The translations under genes and the position numbers were made by a program. Positions 50,538 through 63,930 of a stretch of DNA of 64,000 bases are shown in pieces. Each line of letters opens with the position of its first letter. Position 1 is the first letter of the stretch. This DNA comes from Karalla daura (Eukaryota; Chordata; Actinopteri; Chaetodontiformes; Leiognathidae). The notes beneath the pieces are model-generated. The model had not been told where the DNA came from. It was given only the letters and a program-made list of their open reading frames with translations, and made no database searches. The stretch spans positions 19,071,750 to 19,135,749 of the forward strand of contig CM055197.1 of assembly GCA_029224185.1 (NCBI GenBank). The letters are read 5' to 3'.

Positions 50538-51583
50538 ACGACAGGGAGCCATGCTGGTTATATATTCTCAGAGCAGCAGAGAGAAAAAGAACTGTGATCA
50601 CACTCATTCACACGCTTCACTCTTTCCAAACCACACTTACACATTTTACCTAATTAACGTGATCATGAGCAGTCTATTACTGGATTTCCGGATGACTTTT
50701 AATTTAGGTTCATCCACTGGAAATCTACAGCACCCTGTGCTCCCTGATACTGAAGACCCCTTTGTGTGTGTGTACATTTTAGTAAATTTACATAATTTAA
50801 TGCCTGTAAACATTCCAGATAAGTATCCACTACACTAACATCCACATTAGGCAGACCCCCACCCCACAATTTACGATCTTAGATTTACGCTGAGAGTCAA
50901 CACAGGGAGCCAGTGTGGCACCCCATTTATGATGAGGGTGTAGCACACACACACACACACTTTTCATGAGACGAGAGCTTGTGTCCAGCCACAGACCAGT
51001 AATTAATGTCGTTTTCATTCACCGTAACCACAGTTTCTCCCTAACCTCACCCAAGTATGTAAACACACCATAACAGCAGTTTATTTGTCATAAGCACAGT
51101 CCGGTCGCATGTGTAGCACATTCACCTCTGGTCACACTGGGCTACCAGCAAAGATGACACACCACAGGATACAGCAGCGCTTCCTTTCCAGCCTTTATAT
51201 GCGCCCTGGACCAGATACAGAGAGCTCCTTGGCTGCAGCGCCCACTCTCAAACTCCATTTCTATGTGCCACCCCACACAGTCAGCACAGTGGGCAACATG
51301 ATGGGCTGACCTGAAGTGAATAAGTCCACCTGGTGCTAGCTGTCCCATGCCCACATTCACCTATCGCCCAACTTAGGCCAGTCATCGAGTCCCTGCAGTC
51401 CACCTCCAACCCTCTGACTGCTTCATTTGATTGATTTTTATGTGATGGAACCTCATTTTCATATTCTCACCAGGAATCTGGCCTTTGGTGAAAACACAGA
51501 TAACAGCGGGCCAGAGGGACAATTTAGCCCCCGACCATGTACAGCTTCCTGGGACTTTCGGTGGAAACGCGGCTCAAGACTCT

Positions 51584-51640
51584 GAACTGAGACAGTCAAG
51601 GCTAGAGACAGGCCCTCAAGAACTGAGACAGTCAAGGCTA
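51584..51640. repeat. Short tandem duplication, 36-bp period
   Basis: A 21-base block beginning GAACTGAGACAGTCAAGG occurs at 51584-51604 and again, identical, at 51620-51640. It lies just upstream of the Harbinger relic. Confidence 0.85.
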
Positions 51641-51799
51641 CATGACTTTCCTCAAAAACGAAGAGGAGAGCTCTTAGCTTGGAGTTCATTCAACATAAGC
51701 GAAACATACACCTCTGTATAAGGAACTTTCTGAAACTTTCTCCCGAAACTTTCATGATACATTTACATTTGTAGGGACCACTTTTGATGGGTTAAGGCC

Positions 51800-52805
51800 A
51801 GGGTAAACGGCGTGCACATTGCGTGGGGCTCACCCCGCCGTTGGTTTGATGCATCGGTCCGTTTGTCACCTAGAAGAATACGCACATTAACCTCTGTGTT
51901 GTCACCTGAGAGGCTTGTGGTGACTTTGGTGTTCCTGGCCTCAGGAAACTCCCTGTGCAATGTCTCCCACAGCCACAGACTGGGGACTGGTACAGTGTCT
52001 TGGGTAATTCCCAAGGTTTGCCAGGCACTGTGGAAGAGTCTGCAGTTCATCCCAATTCCCTCGGAGGCACAGTGGAGAAACATTGCGGAGGATTTCTGGC
52101 GGCGTTGCAATTTCTCTCTCTGTGTGGGTGCCACTGATGGAAAACACGTCCAGGTCCAGTGTCCTTCGAACGGCATCCGTGACTGCCTTAATTACACACA
52201 CACATTCCATTGTTCACCATCGTATGTGATGGTGTGTGAATGGTGTGTATGTGATTCCCACTATCGATTGACATTGGTCGTTATTGGAGCATATGGTCGT
52301 GAAAGTGATGGCGGTGTTCCAGGAGAGCAAGTTTGGACTCTGGTTTTCCACCCCCATCCTCCATGCCTGGAACAGACAGAGCAAACCCCTATGTGTTTGT
52401 GGGGGATGCTGCCTTCCCTTTGCATCAGAATGAGATGCGCCCATAATCTGATAAGTGACTGTTTTCATTTTTTTTTGTCTTCACTTGAATATGGGGATGG
52501 GGCTGATTGATTTCTTTTGTCTTTTTCTGTGTCTAGGAGTAGGTGTGCCCTCAGCTGAGCAGACTGTGTATAATAACCGCCACTCTCAGGTTCTCCATGA
52601 TTCCCCTTTGGAATCATGGCATCGAGATGGAGGATCTCAAGCTGCAAATGAAATGGCTATATGTTTGCAATCCAAACCACACTGTGAAAGCATGCGTGGC
52701 TTTACACAACTTCCTCACACATGCAGACAATGTGAACCCAAGAGCAGGTCGGTACACTTTCAAAAAATGTTTCTCACAGCGGTTGCGTCTGGCTCATGTT
52801 GTGAT
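51800..52805 (+). pseudogene. PIF/Harbinger (HARBI1-like) transposase relic
   Basis: An open stretch (51812-52510) codes recognisable Harbinger nuclease blocks: LSPERLVVTLVFLASGNS, EDFWRRCNF, GATDGKHVQVQCP with the first catalytic Asp (codon 52136-52138), and VVIGAYGRESDGG. A frame change follows; the second Asp block FVGDAAFPLHQNEMRP reads in another frame (52396-52443) and meets a stop at once. The third block, normally around VENAFG, is replaced by ~70 nt with several stops between SRSRCALS and FGIMASRWRI. The C-terminal VKACVALHNFLT (about 52683-52718) is intact. The element is therefore dead. No accessory Myb-like gene or terminal inverted repeats were identified. HARBI1 host genes are intact in other vertebrates, so this is a transposon, not that gene. 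Confidence 0.8.
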
Positions 52806-55064
52806 TTAAGTCAAAATGATCATGACAATGTCATTACCTGAGTGGATACCAGAAATGTTCCCAAACAGGTTGAGAAAATACATAAACTGAGCTCCTCTGA
52901 CTGAAGTATGATGCAGAAGTTATATGTATATAATATGACATGTCAATCACCAGAAACCCCTCCTCTCTCGGTAAGGATTCACAATGATCAGATACTCAAA
53001 TCAGGAGGTTTAACTGAGGTTCTTGCTGGTTGTCTGACTGTTGAGATCTGAACAAACCACATGTTCACATTCACCTAGAAATGATACAAAACTACTAAAG
53101 AGATACTTTATTGTAACAAAAAGAATATACTGTGATGTTCAGGCAGGGATACTTCACTTATTTATGTTCGTGGTAATTCTAGGTCATTTTCTACATGTCC
53201 AAAGTATGTATGTTCACATAATAATGCTGGGTTATAAGCTATTATTATCCTCAAGAGGTGTTGACAGCAAAACACATGACGTCAAATGCGCATGCATAAA
53301 AGTGTTTTAATAAGAAGGTGCATGTAGCGCAACCTCACAGCAATCATGAATATAAATTGAAAATACTCACAGCAAACACACACATTAAAAGACTTTAGGT
53401 ACAACGGCAGGAAAAAAGTAGCAGGAAAACCCTGACAATTTAGGCAATTTGGCCCTTTTCCTGTTCCCAGTCCAGGTGAGTTCTCAGCGTCCTCTATCCA
53501 GCTATCTGTCATCTTCTGATGACGATTTAATAACACGTTCACAAGGGAAACGTGCATGTTTGACAGTCGACAGCGATACATTTTTTCAGCACAAATAGTG
53601 TGTTTTGGATGCAGCAAGCAGACATTTTACCTATAACATGATGAAAAAACACACCAAGTAAGTCCTACCATCAAAACAAACGTACCATAATTGTTGGAGC
53701 ATCCTTGCTTTCTTATGCCTTGCGGTGTGAAGGAGGTATTTAATTAAAAGAGTGAAAGAAAAGAAGTTATGTCTCACCTTAATGTCATTCACGCCACACT
53801 TAATTCAGGGTCAAGGAGATAGGCTGCGAGCAATGTATCTCAACAAGAGTAGGCAGAAGTAAACAATCAACTTTTTGAAAGCATACATAAACTGAAAACC
53901 AAATGAGGAGGAAGGAAGCTTAAACAGAGCTGCCCCATTCAAACAAGATACATATGATTTCCGTCTGTTTAATGAGTCAAAAGAGTTAATGCATGGAATG
54001 TTTATGATCAAATAAAACAGGACCGCTGATTAAATGGAAGTACCACTATCCAGAGAGGATCTCGCGAGGAGGAAGTTCTCCCTGCCCTGTGGCTTCAGTA
54101 TCTGTTCGATGGACGGACACCATTACCTTGTGTAATGTTGCTGAAATACTAACAAAGCTGTCACGCATTCAATTATACCCAACAAAAATCAGCAACGTGT
54201 CCAATGTTGTGGTACAAATAGTGGAAGACGACCTATAGAGTGGCTCCATTGTCACATAAAAAGACATCAGTAGCTAAATATGAAATGCTCAGACTGCACT
54301 TACAAAAGCAAAACATAAAGAAATGGATGTCCCTTTCAATGGGGTTAACCCGATATGCCTACACAAGACCAAATAGCCAGGTTAGAAGAGGAGTAACCCG
54401 GGGTCGTTTTCTGTTTTTTTAAAACCGAGCATGAGCATATTCAGTTCTCTAAAAAGAGGTTATTGGTGTTTATATGGCTGTGTGCATCCAGCTTATTGCT
54501 CACATTCCGGTTATTAACTGCATGTAAACAGAGTCATTGATATTTACAGTGGAAAAAAAGTCACATGTATATCCAAAGTAGATAAGGACAATAAACGTGC
54601 ATAAATAATTAACAGCATGCCCAAGGCTTCCCTCCCATGGTCGTCAGTCTGGACTGCAACATCTGAAGGAACAATCTTGCTGTGTTGGCCTGACTTTTTT
54701 TTCTCTCTTCGCCATATTGTAATGACGCAGTATAATTTTCTACAGAAATATGGACGTGAACGGGGTTGTCATACTCAATTGTTTTCTCTTGACCCACCTC
54801 TGACCTTCTTTCTCGGCTGGCATCTTGGAATGTTGCAGCCAGGCCGTGTTGACGTGACCCTTGCCCTCGGGGGTGGGATCCAGTCACCGTCCCTGAAAAG
54901 GTGCAAAGACCCTTGGCCACCTGCGGATCGCACACAGCGCCAGGCCCCCGGCGTGATCACGCACTGACACATTGGGAAAGTGTTTCCAGCGTTAGGCTGT
55001 AACCCTAACCACACTTGGACAATTACAGCCCAGCCACCTGTAAACAGAGAAAAAAGCATAGGAT

Positions 55065-55130
55065 AAGGGCAATTTTATTTGTATAGCCCGTTTTGCAGAC
55101 GGTTTGTCTCAAAGGCCTTCGTATGAACCA
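55065..55130 (+). mobile_element. Teleost dispersed repeat fragment
   Basis: The phrase TTTTATTTGTATAGCCCGTTTTGC followed by 'ggtttgtctcaaaggcctt' is a diverged form of a motif very common in fish genomes. The parent element is not identifiable from this piece. Confidence 0.45.
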
Positions 55131-58100
55131 CAAACCACACAAAAACCACACACAACGTCTAATATCAACATGCCAAAAATCGGTCCTTCAACACTCTAAG
55201 TCTCAAAGAATGTTTTGACGTTATTTTGTTTAACTTTGCTTTGCAGTGAAGATACATGTTACCCTATATTATTATGACTATATCATATTACACTATACTG
55301 TATATACAAGGGTTAGGGGTTCTATATGATACCGATGTTTAAGGGTGTTTACGCAGTTGAAATGCACATCATGTTTTCCAAAGCCAAGAGCTCAAATGTG
55401 ACACAGATGTGCCATCGGAGTTTGAAGCTGAGATTAAAACCAAAGATGACTCCGGCACGACAAAACAATGTCCGTTCAGGGCGGAGGCGAGCCGCGGCGC
55501 TCTCATTTGCAATTCTAAAATCAAACAAAATAATTCACTGCCCGAAGTTGGTATGACAAACCCGAAAAACACACTTTGCCATTGTTTGAGTCTAATTTCA
55601 CCCTCTTGGTGACAGAAGCTGAGAGTTTTTCAAAAGCGATGGCTCTTCCCCGTAACATTAAAAGCCTATTTGCGATTTTAAAATGGGAAAGTAATTGCGG
55701 CCGGGAATGACGAGCGGCGTATTGTTCAGCACGCGTGGTGCTTGACATTTTGGAAGAAACGCGCTGTAAAGTACAATATGGTTAAGTGACTCTCCCCTGT
55801 AACCGCTGTGTCTGTGGCTTAATATAGCGCAGTTTAACGCCGTCACACGGACCCCAAACACTGCGAGCGCTCGCGCCACAATTCAGTGCAGCACATTAGT
55901 CGGCGGATAAATCGACACGGGCGGGCGTTTGGTTTCTGGAAGTCCAGCTCAGTGAACGGGTGATGTGATTAAAAAAATAGATAAACAAAAATGTCCTCAA
56001 ATCGGCTGCACGAGACAGACGTTCTTCGAGGGGTGGAAGGAACGAAGAGCTGTTTCCAGGGCAAAAATATCCCGGCTCACATCCCCCTAAACCTGTTCAA
56101 ACGAAGGTGCCTGCGCCCGATGAGTGCCTCATAACCGACTCGATAATATCGCCGCTGTTTATCTGCTAAATGTGAGACGCGACCTTTACGCCAGCGTGAG
56201 CCTTCTCTCTCAGCTCCCCGCTCGTCTCGCTTTGATCGCCCGCGTGCTCTCAGGTCACGTACCCGTGGATCTGATGCGCACACAGCGCCCAGCGTCTGTG
56301 TCCAGGCTCTGAATGCTGCCTTGTGATGAACAATGTATCGGCCCTGACTATTAATAGAACGGCGAAAAGTTAATTAATTCTCCCTCGGCACGTCCGTGTT
56401 ACGCGGCTGACAGGGGGAGCGAGGCAAACACCCCCCAGTGCACCGTCCATTGATGAGATACGTGTGGTCGGCATAGAACAACACGACTACGGAAGTTTCC
56501 TCCGCATACGGACGGAGATCCATTATGGATGTGATAATGATAAGCTAAAGGAAAACATCAAACGTTCTTCATGTGAGATCCAACACGACGAAGCATTTAG
56601 GTTCCCAGTCTCTCTCAGCCTCATCATGTTGCCGCAGCCCATTTCCCACTCATGCAGCTCGGCCGATAGCGATCGGAGGACGTCAGGTGATGATGTGCAA
56701 ATAGAGAGGGAGCGGAGGAAGCGGGGTGGAAAGACGCGTCAAACAAACACGGGCCCTTCGCCCGGGAGACCACGCTGCGTGTCCCGCGACGATCCCAGAG
56801 TCAATGTTGACCTGTTATCGGTGATGTAACGGAGAGAGGTTGCGCAACGGCAATGTCATTCGCCCGACCCCCGACCTTCTCCTCGACCTGCGAGTTGCAC
56901 GTTGTTTTGGTTCGCCTAAACATCACCAAGCTACACCATGCCAAGACCATAAAGGTGGAAGTTTTTCCTCATTTTGGGGCCAAACATTTTCCCATCGTCC
57001 TCACCGTCTGCCGTGACGGCCTCTCCGCTGCTCTAATTGATGTTTGCTACTTCCAGGCGACTGGTTCAGAAATTATATTTAATAAATACACGATGAGGAA
57101 CTGTTAGGGGGGGTCCCCATCTGGTCATCCATTCACCCAGAGAAGCAGCAGAAAGTAATTTCCTTTTTATCTGACGTACAGCCATTTAATTACACATAAA
57201 GGCCTGAATGTCGACTGTGAATCAAAGAGGACATCTAAAGCTTAATCTATACATGTTTTCACCTATAGCTGCAAATTGATTCAAATTCCACCCAGACTGA
57301 TAACCGACGTATTAATCTGCTTTTTGTGCCAGACCATATACTCTTTCCGTGAGTGCTCCACGAAGCTTATTATTTTGGAACAGGGGTGCTTTGTGTGGTG
57401 TGTTTGGCAAATAAAGTGTAATCACCGAGTCTGGGCTTTCAGTTCAGCAAGATGTGAATCTTTAACAGAATAATGGATACTTTTCTCCTCTCTGATATTA
57501 CATGATACGGGGTGTTTTCATCTGTTTTATAACCTCTGCTCTTTGTTCGAGCAACAGAGGCTTCACTGCGAGCCCAGATAAGGGACATTTCATCAGCATT
57601 GCGCGGACACCACTCTTGCATCTGTGGGCCTCAGATCTGAGAGCCTGGATCTCGAGAGCCAACGGCATTTAGACCTAATCTCACAACTAAGCCCCGCCGC
57701 TGCGTGCGCGCTGATTTATAAAAGGCTGGTGATTTTACGGTGGACTCCTTTGATAAATGTGAGCCTCGGGCTGCCTGATGACTCAGGATACTCTACGGTA
57801 AGTACGGGCCGATCACAAGAAGCCAGTTCCATTTGGTCAAGGATGACTAATCGCGGTACAGGGACGTAACTTGGGTTTGTTATTGGTTTAAACGCGCGAA
57901 TTTAACGGCTGCAAACCAGTGAACCACTTGGAATTAAGAGGAGCTTCCCGTTCATATCTCCCGCTTTTGTTGCCGCCGGCACGCTGAAACCCCTTTGTAA
58001 GAAATCCGTCGCCCTTTCAGCGGAGTTGACCTAATTCAAACGAGCGTAATTACTGCGAGTCCTTCTTTGCACAATAACAATTGTCTCTTTCTCCCCCTGG

Positions 58101-58206
58101 CTGACAAAGGCAGAGGCAAACACCAGGGAATGCGAATCTGGTGCATGTCAAAAGGTTGTGGAGGTGTGGTTCACGACAAGGGTGCTGCACAGAGAAGCCC
58201 AGTGTG

Positions 58207-58256
58207 AGGAGGGGAGGCGAAGGGGGGGCGGAGGGGGGGCGGGGGGGGGGGGGGGT
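58207..58256 (+). repeat. G-rich run
   Basis: G7, G7 and a final run of about 15 G separated by single bases; strong G-quadruplex potential on the + strand. Confidence 0.95.
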
Positions 58257-59269
58257 GCACTGGGCTTCAAACAATCAGCTAAATGGGATAATGCTAGCTA
58301 TGCATCATGCCACACATTGGCAGGATGTGATTAAGCGTTAGCATGACTCTCCACAGTGGAGAAGGACAAAGTGGCGGCGTGAGTCAGCCCTGGAAGCTGC
58401 GTGTGACTCCGGGCTTGGGAATGACTTACTTACAGTGCTCGGTGAGACGACAGCTGCTGAACAAATCTCCTCGTGCCGAGCACCGGCCCCAAGGTGACTT
58501 GAGCCGAGCTTAAAGCGGCTTGACAGCGCGGCTCAGCAGACACGTACGGCGCCTGCCCGCTCAGGTGCCACGGAGAGCGACGAGCCCCCCCAACCCCCCA
58601 CCCCCTCGACGCGGGAATCTGACTCCCAGCTCATCTAGCCGGGGGACGTTGGGCGGCTCGTGTCCGGCCCGTTCGTATCCTGCCGGCCGCGACCCGGAGA
58701 GTGGCATCTCCGGACATGTCGCAGTGGCCAAACCCCCTCTGGTTTCCCAAGAAGACCTCGATGTTAAGAGACTGCAAATGACCTCTCCCGGGGGAGGGGG
58801 GGCTGAGGCAGTCAGCTGTGGCGTAATTACGATGCTCGGCTAAATGGCTGGTTGTCGCCGGTATCATTGTTGATATCTGCCCACTTGGCAGGGCGAATTC
58901 CCCTTCCACGCCGAGCCATGACAAATGCACTGTATTATCACAAGCGCTGAACTGTGCCTGAATTGTGAACGGTGAATGGAAAGCCCGCATCCTCACGACG
59001 GTGTTTGTCAAAGCGGGGGATTAGGACGAGATGCTGCAAATCCGTCTGTTGCGAGGGCAATAATCATATGGTTATTGATGCGGCCTTTGTGTCTCGCAAT
59101 TGCCTTCTTGTACACAAGCCTTCAAAATATTTCCACATTTTCAGGCACAAGAAATGTTCTGCCAGCTTGCTATACCCGAAACACACACGTCGATCCATCT
59201 GGCTTACCTGACCTTACTGCCTTACCTTACCCCTCCGGCATGGTGGGGGATCGTTGGAGCATATCTCAC

Positions 59270-59455
59270 ACAGGCCATAGGGGAATACACGCGCGTGCAA
59301 CATCAACTCTCACGCTCACACCCGGGTAGAACTGAGACTCTAATCAGCCCGAACGTGCATGTGTTCGGAGTGTGGGAGGAAAGGTGCAGACACTCCAGAG
59401 AGAAAGGCACCCAGATCCTTCCTTTCACACAATGGAGGTGTAGCTAGCACTGTCG
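59270..59455 (-). mobile_element. SINE pieces in opposite orientations
   Basis: Reverse-orientation body blocks: 'ctctcacgctcacacccgggtag', 'actctaatcagcccgaacgtgcatgtgttcggagtgtggga', 'ctccagagagaaagg'. They are followed at 59431-59452 by GTGTAGCTAGCACTGTCGTC, which is a + orientation tRNA-like head. The junction suggests two insertions or an inversion. Confidence 0.5.
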
Positions 59456-59686
59456 TCTCACAAAATCCTGAAAAATAATAATGCGCCAACAGGAAGCAGA
59501 GCTCAGGCCAGTCTTCATAAACGCACAGCTCAAGCAGTCAGTTCACTTTTATCATTTAGAAACCACGATAGAAAATAGAATACCTCTAATGCGAAAGTGG
59601 ACAATTTTAAGAATCCCCCCTAAACATTTCAGGGAGGCTTTCCATTAATCTGAGCCAGTGGTGAAATGAAGAAACAAAAAAAGGGT

Positions 59687-59690
59687 GTGC

Positions 59691-59725
<35 letters not shown>

Positions 59726-59755
59726 TGTGTGCGTGCGTGTGTGTGTGTGTGTGCA
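59687..59755. repeat. (TG)n microsatellite
   Basis: TG units with CG interruptions, about 68 bp. A (GA)n run follows at 59812-59837. Confidence 0.95.
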
Positions 59756-61976
59756 GTGCTGTTCTCATCCATCTCTGGACTGAAACTATGTCCCAACAAA
59801 AACATTGTGTGGAGAGAGAGAGAGAGAGAGAGAGAGAAGCAGAGCGAGAAAGAGACATGCCTGAGGTCGTTCAGTTAATGAAACTAAAGGAATGAGTCCA
59901 AAGTTAGAAAAGTTGAAAAAAACACAAGTTCAAGGGAGAGAAAACTCCTCGTAGGGGAACGTGTCTGCAGTCGTGAAAGACGGCCTATAATCAGACCAGA
60001 CCGACTCAGTGGGTGGAGAGTGGATGCTCCAGCTGCTCTACCCCAGCAACACTCCGGAGTTCAACCCGAGCTTTGACTTTTTATCTCAGATGATGTGTAT
60101 GTACTGTTTGTTCTCCCTCCACTATTCATGTGCACTCAGGCCCCCGTGCGTCCCTCTGAGTGTCAGAGTGTGTATTTGCATGTGTTGTTTGTTTTTTTTC
60201 CTCCTGCTGCCGCTGTGAGGGCGATCCAAGGGGTTGTTGTTGCGGAGCACATCACAGAGCACGAGGGGATGATCCGAAATGACTTGTAGTGGTCTGCATT
60301 ATCACCAGGACCCATGGGGACTCTGAATCTGAATCTCGATGTGAGTTATTAGGGGGTGGAGATGGGGAAAAAAAACAGAAGACTTGTAGACTTGTAGACA
60401 GAAGTCTTTGTCTACTTTTCACTCTTGGAGTGGTACGGAGTATACAGTATACTCAATATACAGCACACCTCACAAGCCGCTCAAACAAATCCCTTTTGTC
60501 TGTCACTGTTTTATTCCTCCTGGAATGCGTTCTCTCACCCTGCCACGATCCGGCTCGTTAGCACGGGCAGCACGGGCGGCGACGTGCAGACGGGGCCCAG
60601 GGTCTGAGGCCACAGCGTCAGCCGCGGGCTGCAAATACACGCGTGTGCTTCGATGTTGCAGTTTGGATGACAGCCCCGGCTCAGCTGATCCACAGCCTTC
60701 AGTTCACGCCCATTAGCCATGAAGACAAAAGCACACCGCCCGCTCTCCCTCGCCAGTCGGCTGACGACTTGGCGAGCCAGGGACACCGAACGTATCCGCG
60801 CACATCACAGGAGACGAAGACCGAGGGAGCAATTAAACGGGTGCACTTGAACAGATGAATGAGCGGTGCTTGGCAATTTGTCCTCCGCCGCGACACCGTC
60901 GTTTGGCGGGGGAAGTTGAGCTGAAAGAAGCGAGAACAAAGGTGGAAACGTGGACGGGAATCATTGGACCGTGAATGGGCTCACAGAGGTCTCGGTGAGA
61001 TCTGTTTCCTCAGAGGTGAAGAGACGGTGCCCTTGTTCACCTGGCCGAGGAGGTCACAATTTTACCTTGGCAAGGTTGGCAGTGACAGTTGATTCCCCTT
61101 GTTCATATATGAATTCAAAAATACTGAAACGGAGCTGTAGAAATGGATGGATCTGAACAGAGACTGGATGTGCTGGAAAATGTGGGTGTGATGTAAACTG
61201 CCAGTCTCTACCAGTATCCAAAACAATTTGGATGAGCTCACCCACATTCAGGTACCGGAGTGAATGAAGGCATGCGACTCCAAGGCGGAAATTAAGCCGC
61301 CGTGTGGCTGCCAAGCACGAAACAGGTCTGTGTGGAAAGGGACCCACGGTATTCCAGCGGTCGGGAAACGCGAAGGGTCCTCTCTGAACGAAGTCATCAT
61401 TCTTTTGATTATTTAACCTGGAGCTGATTTGTGGCGCCTCGGTCCCTTGCTCTCGCCAGGTTTCATTTGGCAAAGTGCCGCTCCGCAGTGACTCCCCGTT
61501 TCAGACCGTCGGGGCTCCAGTTCCAGGAGGCATGCGTTCGGCCTCTCCAGAAGGACCGCTCACCACAGTCAGACCCGGAGCCGCTACTGCTGCTCTGATG
61601 CTTCAAGTGTCCGACGGAAGAGGGCGCCGACATGAAAACAGCGTTTCCGAGACCGCGCTTCCCCGAGGCCACACATCAAAGTTAATTTTGAGCATGAAAT
61701 CACCGTTCAGACAGAAGGTAAAAGCACAGCCGGAAGCACGAGTGGAGCTTTGTTTCGCAGGCGGCCACTCCATGCTTTCTAATTTCATAGCAATTGACTG
61801 TTTGGTGCTTTTTCACGGACTCCTCGATTTGTTGTTTTTTTTTTGGCGGAGGAGGCGCAGGGCACTGCCGGGGAAGGAATTACACCCATTAAAAATATTG
61901 CGCCTGCTTATCTCACCGTAGGTGCTGCAACTCGATAAAAGGAGACACGGCAGCCCGGAGGTGCTGCTGCCACCGC

Positions 61977-62019
61977 TGTGTGTGTGTGTGTGTGTGGGGG
62001 GGGGGGGTGGGGGGGGGGT
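61977..62019. repeat. (TG)n plus G-run
   Basis: Nine TG units then runs of 11 and 9 G separated by T. Confidence 0.95.
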
Positions 62020-62414
62020 GCGTGCAGCGTCTTAGGAAAAGTGCCACTCTGCCAGGCTGAGACGGGGACGTCAGACGCCGCATCTGCTCGCCGAGCACGG
62101 AGGAATGTGTCGACGGCGGCGACCTCATTTCCTGGAGGCCGACTCCCTCCATGAGCTCCATCACAATGTCGCGCGCTAGACCGACGTGCCCTGGGTGCCT
62201 CGGTGAAATTGCCTGACAAAGAGCAGCGCCCTCCCGGGACGTCACTCCCACCGCTTTAGGTTAACCCTTGTCTGAATTGGTTTCGCTCGGGCCCCCCCCC
62301 CCGTTTTCGGGCCGACGTGCCTGCACGGGAGGTGTTTTCGGGCTCTCGCTCTCTCCCGACGCTGTGGAGCGGCGGGGAAAACCCTCGCACTGGGCAAAGG
62401 TCGAGATTCACTCG

Positions 62415-62450
62415 CCTCTCGGCCGACCTCTCGGCCGACCTCTCGGCCGA
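62415..62450. repeat. Minisatellite, 3 x 12 bp CCTCTCGGCCGA
   Basis: Three perfect copies of CCTCTCGGCCGA in tandem, in CpG-rich sequence. Each unit contains the palindrome TCGGCCGA. Confidence 0.95.
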
Positions 62451-63832
62451 CGACCCTCGAAGATAAAGCGACGCCATATTGCTGCGAGGGCCTCCGCTCG
62501 AGCCTCCGGAGGCTCTGGACATCTGCTGCTCCTCGACGGTCAGACGTAAACCTCTCCATGTTCCTTGACCATGTGGCATCCCCAGGCGTGCAGGGATATG
62601 TGTGGCGTGTAGGAGCAGAGAATCTCCACAAACAGTGCCCGGTGGGGGGGGGGGGGGGTATGTTATGAGGCCAAGCACAGAACACAGAGTGGATTTCATT
62701 AGCTAGGAATAAACTCACAGTGGATGCATCTGAATCTCCGCCATAGCCATGTTATAGTATAGCTTCGTCCTTGTCAGAGGGGCTTTGGTAAACTGTGTCT
62801 TTATCTTTCTCTGAAGCAATGTTTGCACTATGCACGCACCATCAGCAGAGAGTGAACGGCAAACATCCAGCGCCACGCTAGTCCCAGTGCTCCTTTTCCC
62901 ACAGGGATTGTGTATTTGAAACTGCTAAAAGTCGAGGTTATTCCCCGAAACCAAGAGCAGAATTACGGAAGCACAAAGGTCTGCATATAGTGCAGTGGTT
63001 AAAAATACCGACGTAAAACTAATGCAATGATAATATCGTTTTGTCCATAATAATATTGTTTTGAGCACTCCTGAGTGCTGTAGGAGTACAGACGGGTAGT
63101 GTTTTCTTCAATGGCCATGTTTTTTCAGTCAATCAATCAATAAAAGAGTGTGTGTTGAACCGGCAGCTCTCCCGCACCCACATCTATGTGAGTTATTGAT
63201 GTGGGACTTCATCAACAAGGAGGTACGTTTAGCATAATCCTCGGCACCGGTGTCTGCATTCAATACCCGCACCGCACCAATAGATGTGCAATAAAAACAT
63301 GAAGCAACTGGTGTCACCCGACATCGCCGGCTGGCCCGAGGAGCACTCACACTCCTCATCGTGGACGTCAATTCACTGCTAGCGAAGATCTGAGCGACCG
63401 GAGCCTGGGCCCTCGCCGCGCACACCGCGGGCAATAGAGGTGACGCGATTCGCACGCTCCTTCGACCGTTCGACGTCATCATCCGGAAGGTGTTTTTTTT
63501 TTTTTTCCTCCCTGGCCCGTGTCGCGACGCCTTTGATCAGCCGGGTATTCTTCCCCCGGGCCGTTCAATTGGCGGAGCGCTCTCCGCGCAGCACAATGGG
63601 AAATCACGCGGAGGCTTGGAACAATAGCGGCTCTCCCGTCCTCAGAGCGGATCGCGCCCTACCTCTCAGCTCGGTGCTGTCGCATTCACTTCTGGCTCTC
63701 CGCCGTGCCTCTGTTTGAATAAGAGCCGCATGACCGACGGGAATTTGCAGTGAATTTCCGTCTCCCTCAAGATGTCCAATTGTTTCAGTGAACACTGATG
63801 CATGATGATGCTTTGTTTGTAATTTCCATGTT

Positions 63833-63930
63833 TCCATTTACTCATTTGGCAGATGCTTTTATCCAAAGCCACTTACAGTTGAGGGACGGTATAAGTGCTT
63901 ACAGTGCAACAAGAGGCGATAGTTGGGGCA
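63833..63930 (+). mobile_element. Teleost dispersed repeat fragment with GATAG array
   Basis: TTTGGCAGATGCTTTTATCC, then AAAGCCACTTACAGTTGAGG, is a very common fish repeat motif of uncertain parent. A (GATAG)n array follows at 63938-63962. Confidence 0.5.

Larger units (their letters stand above)
48681..51799. other. crhr2 upstream region, no gene seen
   Basis: Contains a SINE head piece (49515-49610), a G-run (49903-49921), a TG run (50512-50537), a short CA run (50944-50960) and the tandem duplication at 51584-51640. A mammalian-type beta or gamma first exon of crhr2, with a hydrophobic leader and a phase 1 donor, was looked for on the - strand and not recognised. Confidence 0.5.

Noticed and set aside
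60535..60786. 83-codon - strand frame, MSLARQVVSRLARESG...
   Set aside because: No family resemblance and no splice-linked neighbours.
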